Shown here piece by piece: positions 60,251-64,000 of a stretch of DNA of 64,000 bases. Numbering within the stretch: position 1 is the stretch's first letter; each line of letters starts with the position of its first letter. Both the position numbers and the translations under genes were made by a program. The notes beneath the pieces are model-generated. The model did no database searches. It saw nothing but the letters and a program-made list of their open reading frames with translations, and was not told where the DNA came from. Source of the stretch: Hyphomonadaceae bacterium (GTDB lineage: Bacteria > Pseudomonadota > Alphaproteobacteria > Caulobacterales > Hyphomonadaceae); assembly GCA_016714495.1 (NCBI GenBank), contig JADKDU010000007.1, positions 1-64,000 on the forward strand, read 5' to 3'.

Positions 60251-60451
60251 CTATGATCTTAACCGAGCGGGCGTCGCCATTGGCGGCGCCCGCTTCGTTG
60301 CGCCTGCATCTGCCCGATCGAACTCAACCGGCGAGCTCAGCGCCGGCCCCACATAGGGTTCTATCGGTGAGCTGATCGGCATGGTGGTTCGCAGCGTCGA
60401 GCACGCCGCGCATACCATGATGATGGAAAAACTGAGGCCCCACGTCTTCAT
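60251..60451 (-). CDS. Small lipoprotein, 66 residues
   Basis: From ATG 60451, MKTWGLSFSIIMVCAACSTL has a clear lipobox (VCAAC). The mature peptide is Pro/Ser-rich (MPISSPIEPYVGPALSSPVE) with a basic end. It converges with the DUF3618 gene. No function known. Confidence 0.5.
   Translation of the reverse strand: MKTWGLSFSIIMVCAACSTLRTTMPISSPIEPYVGPALSSPVEFDRADAGATKRAPPMATPARLRS
60266..60294. terminator. Hairpin between convergent genes, probable terminator
   Basis: AGCGGGCG (60266-60273) and CGCCCGCT (60287-60294) form a stem with inner pairing TCGCC/TGGCG-like bases, just after the DUF3618 stop. The following TTCGTT is only weakly T-rich, so it may work as a terminator for the plus-strand operon or just be the coding end of the opposite small lipoprotein gene. 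Confidence 0.4.
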
Positions 60452-60520
60452 TCGCGTCTCCCGCGTCGAAGCATGACCCCGCGCACGATTTGCGATGGAA
60501 GCGGCCAACTGTAAAGCGGC

Positions 60521-61384
60521 CTAGTTGAAGGACTTCGCCAGTTTGTCGATCGCCATGATCTGGCGCATCAGCTCTTCGAGCTGGTTAAGCGGGACCATGT
60601 TGGGGCCGTCGCTAGGGGCCTTATCGGGGTTCTCGTGCGTCTCGATGAAGACGGCGGCGACGCCCACAGCGGCGGCTGCGCGCGCGAGGATCGGCACATA
60701 CTGGCGCTGGCCGCCGGATGTGGCGCCCTGCCCGCCGGGCTGCTGCACGGAGTGGGTGGCGTCGAACACAACCGGCGCGCCGGTGGCGGCGAGTTCGGGC
60801 AGCGCGCGCATGTCGGAGACCAGCGTGTTATAGCCGAAGGAGACGCCGCGCTCGCACACCAGCACATCACGGCAGCCGGACTGAACCAGCTTCTGAACGA
60901 CGTTCTTCATGTCCCACGGAGCGAGGAACTGACCTTTCTTGACATTGATCGGCTTGCCGGTCTGGGCGGCGGCGACAAGCAGATCGGTCTGGCGCGAGAG
61001 GAAGGCGGGAATCTGAAGAACATCGACCGCCTTGGCGACTTCGGCGCACTGGTCGGGCAGATGGACATCGGTGAGGACGGGAAGCCCAGAGGTTTCTCGG
61101 ATCTCGTTGAAAATGTCGAAGGAAGCGGTAAGGCCAAGGCCCCGCGCCGTGCTGATTGAGGAGCGGTTCGCCTTGTCGAACGAGGTCTTGTAGATGATGT
61201 GGGCGCCGAGCCTGTCCGCGATCTCGCGGATGGCGGCGGACATTTCCAGCGCGTGCGCGCGGCTTTCGAGCTGGCAGGGGCCGGCGATGAAGGCCACCGG
61301 AAGCTCCTGGCCGATGCGGACGGTTCCGCGCGGAGCGGGAACTTCCACGATGCTGTTGGGGGTGAGGTTCAGGCCGTCAGCCAT
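60521..61384 (-). CDS. kdsA: 3-deoxy-D-manno-octulosonate-8-phosphate synthase
   Basis: A 287-residue enzyme condensing phosphoenolpyruvate and arabinose 5-phosphate to KDO-8-phosphate for lipopolysaccharide. Motifs are VAFIAGPCQLESRAHALEMS (the Cys of metal-dependent forms), IIYKTSFDKANRSSISTARG, VLTDVHLPDQCAEVAKAVDV, DATHSVQQPGGQGATSGGQR and IETHENPDKAPSDGPNMVPL. ATG 61384 follows AGGAG by 6 bp; upstream in-frame codons are not needed. No fault seen. Confidence 0.95.
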   Translation of the reverse strand: MADGLNLTPNSIVEVPAPRGTVRIGQELPVAFIAGPCQLESRAHALEMSAAIREIADRLGAHIIYKTSFDKANRSSISTARGLGLTASFDIFNEIRETSGLPVLTDVHLPDQCAEVAKAVDVLQIPAFLSRQTDLLVAAAQTGKPINVKKGQFLAPWDMKNVVQKLVQSGCRDVLVCERGVSFGYNTLVSDMRALPELAATGAPVVFDATHSVQQPGGQGATSGGQRQYVPILARAAAAVGVAAVFIETHENPDKAPSDGPNMVPLNQLEELMRQIMAIDKLAKSFN

Positions 61385-61505
61385 GGCGCTCTCCTGTGCG
61401 TGGGGCCCATATGGCGCCATTGGCGCGCCGGCGCCAGTGGCCGGGGCAGCCAGATGCGGGCTGGATGGTCGCAGCTGTCGTGAGATCAGGCCGCAAGGCA
61501 AGCAG

Positions 61506-61715
61506 GCAGACCTGCGCGGTCGCGTGATGGCGATCCTGCTGGCGGTGACGCTCGGCGGTTCAGTGGTCGGCGGACCATTCGTCGGATGGGTTGCGGACGT
61601 GGCGGGGCCACGCTGGGCCCTCGGCGGGGGCGTGATGGCGGGACCGGCGGCGGCAGCCTTGGCCTTGGGCTATCGCCTGAAATATGGCGCGGGCGCGAAG
61701 CCTCGGCCAAACTGA
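61506..61715 (+). pseudogene. C-terminal fragment of an MFS transporter
   Basis: ADLRGRVMAILLAVTLGGSV then VGGPFVGWVADVAGPRWALG and GLGYRLKY-like end match the final helices of an MFS exporter of the DHA/enterobactin-exporter type. No start or upstream helices exist; the fragment lies in the promoter side of kdsA and meets the end of glmM. A leftover of a deleted gene. Confidence 0.65.
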
Positions 61716-61722
61716 GGTCGCC

Positions 61723-63069
61723 CTACCCTCTGTCGAGCGCCGCCACGACGCCGTCGACTGCTTCGCTGACGAGCGCATCGGTCTCAGCTTGCGCCATCAC
61801 GCGAACGAGCGGTTCGGTGCCAGATTTGCGGACGAGCAGACGGCCGCGCGCGCCTAACAGCTTTTCGGCTGCCGCGATGGCGTCCTGCACATTCTTGCGG
61901 CTGAGCGGGTCTGCGCCTTCGTACTTGCGGTTTACCAGCTTCTGCGGCGCGGGATCGAACACGTGAGCGACTTCCGAAAGACGCTTGCCGGTCTCAACCA
62001 TCACGGCCAGCACCTGCAGCGCCGCCAGCAAGCCATCGCCCGTGGTCGAGAAATCAGAGAGCACAACGTGGCCCGACTGTTCGCCGCCAACATTGAGGCC
62101 CTTCTCCATCATGCGGGCGACGACATAGCGATCGCCGACCTGCGTGCGTTCGAGCTTCACGCCGATGCCTTTCAAGTGATTCTCAAGGCCGAGATTGGAC
62201 ATGACCGTGGCGACGACGGTGTTCTTCACCAGCCTGCCCTGCTGTTTCCAGGACGAGGCGATGAGGCCGAGAAGCTGGTCGCCGTCGATGATGCGGCCGT
62301 TCTCGTCGCACATGGCGACGCGGTCGGCGTCACCATCGAGCGCAATACCGATGTCGGCCCGATAGCGATGGACGGCTTCGACCATGGCGCGTGTGTCGGT
62401 GGAGCCGATTTCGCGATTGATATTGAAGCCGTTCGGCTCATCGCCGATCGGAAAGATTTCAGCGCCCAGCTCGTAGAGCGCTTTGGGCGCAACCTTGTAA
62501 GCCGCGCCGTTGGCGCAATCGATCACGATGCGCAGGCCCGACAGGCGCAGCTTCCTCGGGAAGGTCGATTTGACGATCTCGATGTAGCGTGACTGGGCGT
62601 CGTCGACGCGCTCGGCGCGACCGAGGTCGGGCGATGCTGCGAGGTTCTCGTCGAGCGGGCGGGCCATCAGCCCTTCGATCGCGACCTCAGCCTCGTCTGA
62701 CAGCTTATAGCCGTCTGGTCCGAACAGCTTGATGCCATTGTCCTGATAGGCGTTGTGCGAGGCGGAGATCATCACGCCGAGATCAGCGCGCAGGCTGCGC
62801 GTGAGCATAGCGACGCCGGGCGTCGGCAGCGGGCCGAACAGGCGGACATCCATCCCCATCGCGGTGAAGCCGGCGGTGAGCGCTGGTTCCAACATGTAGC
62901 CTGAGAGACGCGTATCCTTGCCGATGACCACGAGATGGCGGCGCGGATCGGAGCGGCGGAAGTAGGTGGCGGCAGCCATGCCGAGGCGCATCGCCATTTC
63001 AGGCGTGACATTGCCCTGGTTGGCGGTGCCGCGGATGCCGTCGGTGCCGAAAATCTTCCGCGCTGTCAT
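61723..63069 (-). CDS. glmM: Phosphoglucosamine mutase
   Basis: A 448-residue enzyme converting glucosamine-6-phosphate to glucosamine-1-phosphate for UDP-GlcNAc synthesis. The phosphoserine loop is GVMISASHNAYQDNGIKLFG, the magnesium loop GIALDGDADRVAMCDENGRI, the sugar-binding loop VGGEQSGHVVLSDF and the phosphate-binding end RLLVRKSGTEPLVRVM. Full length and intact. It is divergent from glmS, the enzyme just before it in the pathway. Confidence 0.96.
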   Translation of the reverse strand: MTARKIFGTDGIRGTANQGNVTPEMAMRLGMAAATYFRRSDPRRHLVVIGKDTRLSGYMLEPALTAGFTAMGMDVRLFGPLPTPGVAMLTRSLRADLGVMISASHNAYQDNGIKLFGPDGYKLSDEAEVAIEGLMARPLDENLAASPDLGRAERVDDAQSRYIEIVKSTFPRKLRLSGLRIVIDCANGAAYKVAPKALYELGAEIFPIGDEPNGFNINREIGSTDTRAMVEAVHRYRADIGIALDGDADRVAMCDENGRIIDGDQLLGLIASSWKQQGRLVKNTVVATVMSNLGLENHLKGIGVKLERTQVGDRYVVARMMEKGLNVGGEQSGHVVLSDFSTTGDGLLAALQVLAVMVETGKRLSEVAHVFDPAPQKLVNRKYEGADPLSRKNVQDAIAAAEKLLGARGRLLVRKSGTEPLVRVMAQAETDALVSEAVDGVVAALDRG

Positions 63070-63259
63070 TGTTCCTCACTCAACTCGACCGGCTTGCCGC
63101 TTGGGGGCAGCGGATAACCGCCACGCCATTAGCCGAAACTCCATAACCGGCCATGAAGTCGTGATTTTCATGACGGAGCTAGGCCAAGTTTTGCAATACT
63201 CTAAGTTCACCCATCTTCTAGATCACCCCCGTTAATGGGTCGGCCCGGAGCCTGAGCAA

Positions 63260-64000
63260 ATGTGCGGTATTATCGGCATTCTGAGCGACACGCCGGCGGC
63301 GCCCCGCCTGGTGGAGGCGCTGAAGCGCCTGGAATATCGGGGATATGATTCGGCCGGCGTCGCCCTGCTGGAGGGCGGAAAGCTCAAACGGCTGCGCGCG
63401 CCGGGCAAGCTCAACAATCTGGACGAGAAGGTGCGCGAATCGCCGCTGAAGGCTGGCGTCGGCATCGGCCACACGCGCTGGGCCACGCATGGGCAGCCGA
63501 ACGAGACCAATGCCCACCCGCACGCCTCGGGCCGCGTCGCGATCGTCCATAACGGCATCATCGAGAACTTCCGCGAGCTGCGCGAGGCGATGGAAGCGCG
63601 CGGGCGCAAGTTCGAGACGGAGACGGATTCGGAAACGATCGCCCACCTGATCGATGAAGGCCTGTCCAAAGGGTTGGCGCCAAAAGCCGCATTTAAAGCG
63701 ACGCTCGACCAACTGCGCGGCGCTTTCGCGATCGCGGCGATCATAGAAGGCGAGGAGAACCTGATCCTCGGCGGCCGTCGCGGATCGCCACTGGTGATCG
63801 GCGTTGGCGAGAAAGAGATGTTCCTTGGGTCTGACGCACTGGCAGTGGGGCCATTCACCCAGCGCGTGATCTATCTGGAAGAAGGCGACTGGTGCGCGCT
63901 GACACGGACATCGTTTGAGATTTTCGACGCTGCGGGGAAGAAGGTCGAGCGCGCCGAGACGCATGTGCCGGCCGCAGGCGCGGCCGCCGAGAAGGGCAAT
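63260..64000 (+). CDS. glmS: Glucosamine-fructose-6-phosphate aminotransferase (partial, N-terminal 247 codons)
   Basis: The gene begins MCGIIGILSDTPAAPRLVEA, with the N-terminal nucleophile cysteine of class II glutaminases, followed by LKRLEYRGYDSAGVALLEGG, GIGHTRWATHGQPNETNAHP and IVHNGIIENFRELREAM. The frame is open to the window end. It makes glucosamine-6-phosphate from fructose-6-phosphate and glutamine. The glutaminase domain is complete; the isomerase half lies outside. The leader of 190 bp shared with glmM shows no obvious riboswitch. Confidence 0.95.
   Translation, partial: MCGIIGILSDTPAAPRLVEALKRLEYRGYDSAGVALLEGGKLKRLRAPGKLNNLDEKVRESPLKAGVGIGHTRWATHGQPNETNAHPHASGRVAIVHNGIIENFRELREAMEARGRKFETETDSETIAHLIDEGLSKGLAPKAAFKATLDQLRGAFAIAAIIEGEENLILGGRRGSPLVIGVGEKEMFLGSDALAVGPFTQRVIYLEEGDWCALTRTSFEIFDAAGKKVERAETHVPAAGAAAEKGN

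Noticed and set aside
63070..63259. glmS riboswitch or ribozyme
   Set aside because: The 190-bp gap between glmM and glmS shows no recognisable glmS ribozyme core, and that ribozyme is known mainly from Firmicutes.
1..64000. CRISPR array, prophage or complete rRNA/tRNA genes
   Set aside because: I saw no regularly spaced direct repeats longer than 11 bp, no capsid, tail or terminase genes, and no rRNA or complete tRNA.

Overview
The window is high-GC DNA from an alphaproteobacterium. GapR, an L36 of the short type, KdsA next to GlmM and GlmS, an opgH gene, a FixL-like oxygen sensor and FNR/FixK-type boxes all fit that class; a relative of the Hyphomonadaceae or Caulobacterales is my best guess, as an inference and not a measured placement. 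It has an accessory half (about 1-31.7 kb) and a mostly conserved chromosomal half (about 31.8-64 kb).

Accessory half. Positions 1-8685 hold a conjugation (Trb type IV secretion) operon in the order traG, ribbon-helix-helix gene, trbB, trbC, trbD, trbE, trbJ. trbE is split by a 1,286-bp IS3-family element that duplicated exactly one codon, and its 3' part has a further frameshift. The rest of the operon (trbL, trbF, trbG and most of trbI) is absent; only a trbI fragment survives at 13.9 kb. A ThiF-like fragment, a P4-type integrase and the 3' half of a tRNA-Thr(CGU) gene follow, which look like one end of an integrated element. Positions 12-21.7 kb are a cluster of toxin-antitoxin genes: AbiEi/AbiEii with two matching palindromic operators, an intact HipBA with three operators, a second HipBA with a ruined hipA, and a broken second AbiE pair, mixed with an IS110-family transposase, an integrase remnant and an ArdC remnant. 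Positions 21.9-25.5 kb are an arsenic operon (arsR, arsC, acr3, a frameshifted arsC-VOC fusion, arsH). After a secreted acetolactate-decarboxylase-like protein and an OsmC protein come remnants of uvrA and ligD, then a relict lasso-peptide cluster (27.7-31.6 kb: intact B protein, ECF sigma factor, frameshifted FecR, truncated cyclase) interrupted by two decayed XRE regulators.

Chromosomal half. Positions 31.8-38.6 kb form an oxygen-response block: a FixL-like PAS/kinase/receiver hybrid, a rhodanese, three c-type cytochromes, a universal stress protein and a DUF4010 membrane protein, with two FNR/FixK-type boxes. Then come a HI0933-type flavoprotein, a C13 (legumain-like) peptidase, gapR, a TPR lipoprotein, rpmJ, an MltB-like transglycosylase, a VIT/VWA/DUF2135 lipoprotein, an MFS transporter, a dipeptidyl-peptidase IV, opgH, a subtilisin-like protease, 5-formyl-THF cyclo-ligase with a candidate 6S RNA beside it, a three-gene envelope operon, kdsA, glmM and the start of glmS.

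A striking feature is the number of single-base frameshifts, about sixteen candidate sites. Most lie in accessory genes and fit real decay, but the MFS and peptidase genes in the conserved half are also shifted, so some may be sequencing errors. The best candidates for something worth chasing are the lasso-peptide relic, the shared operator families of the toxin-antitoxin cluster, the arsC-VOC fusion and the oxygen-response block.
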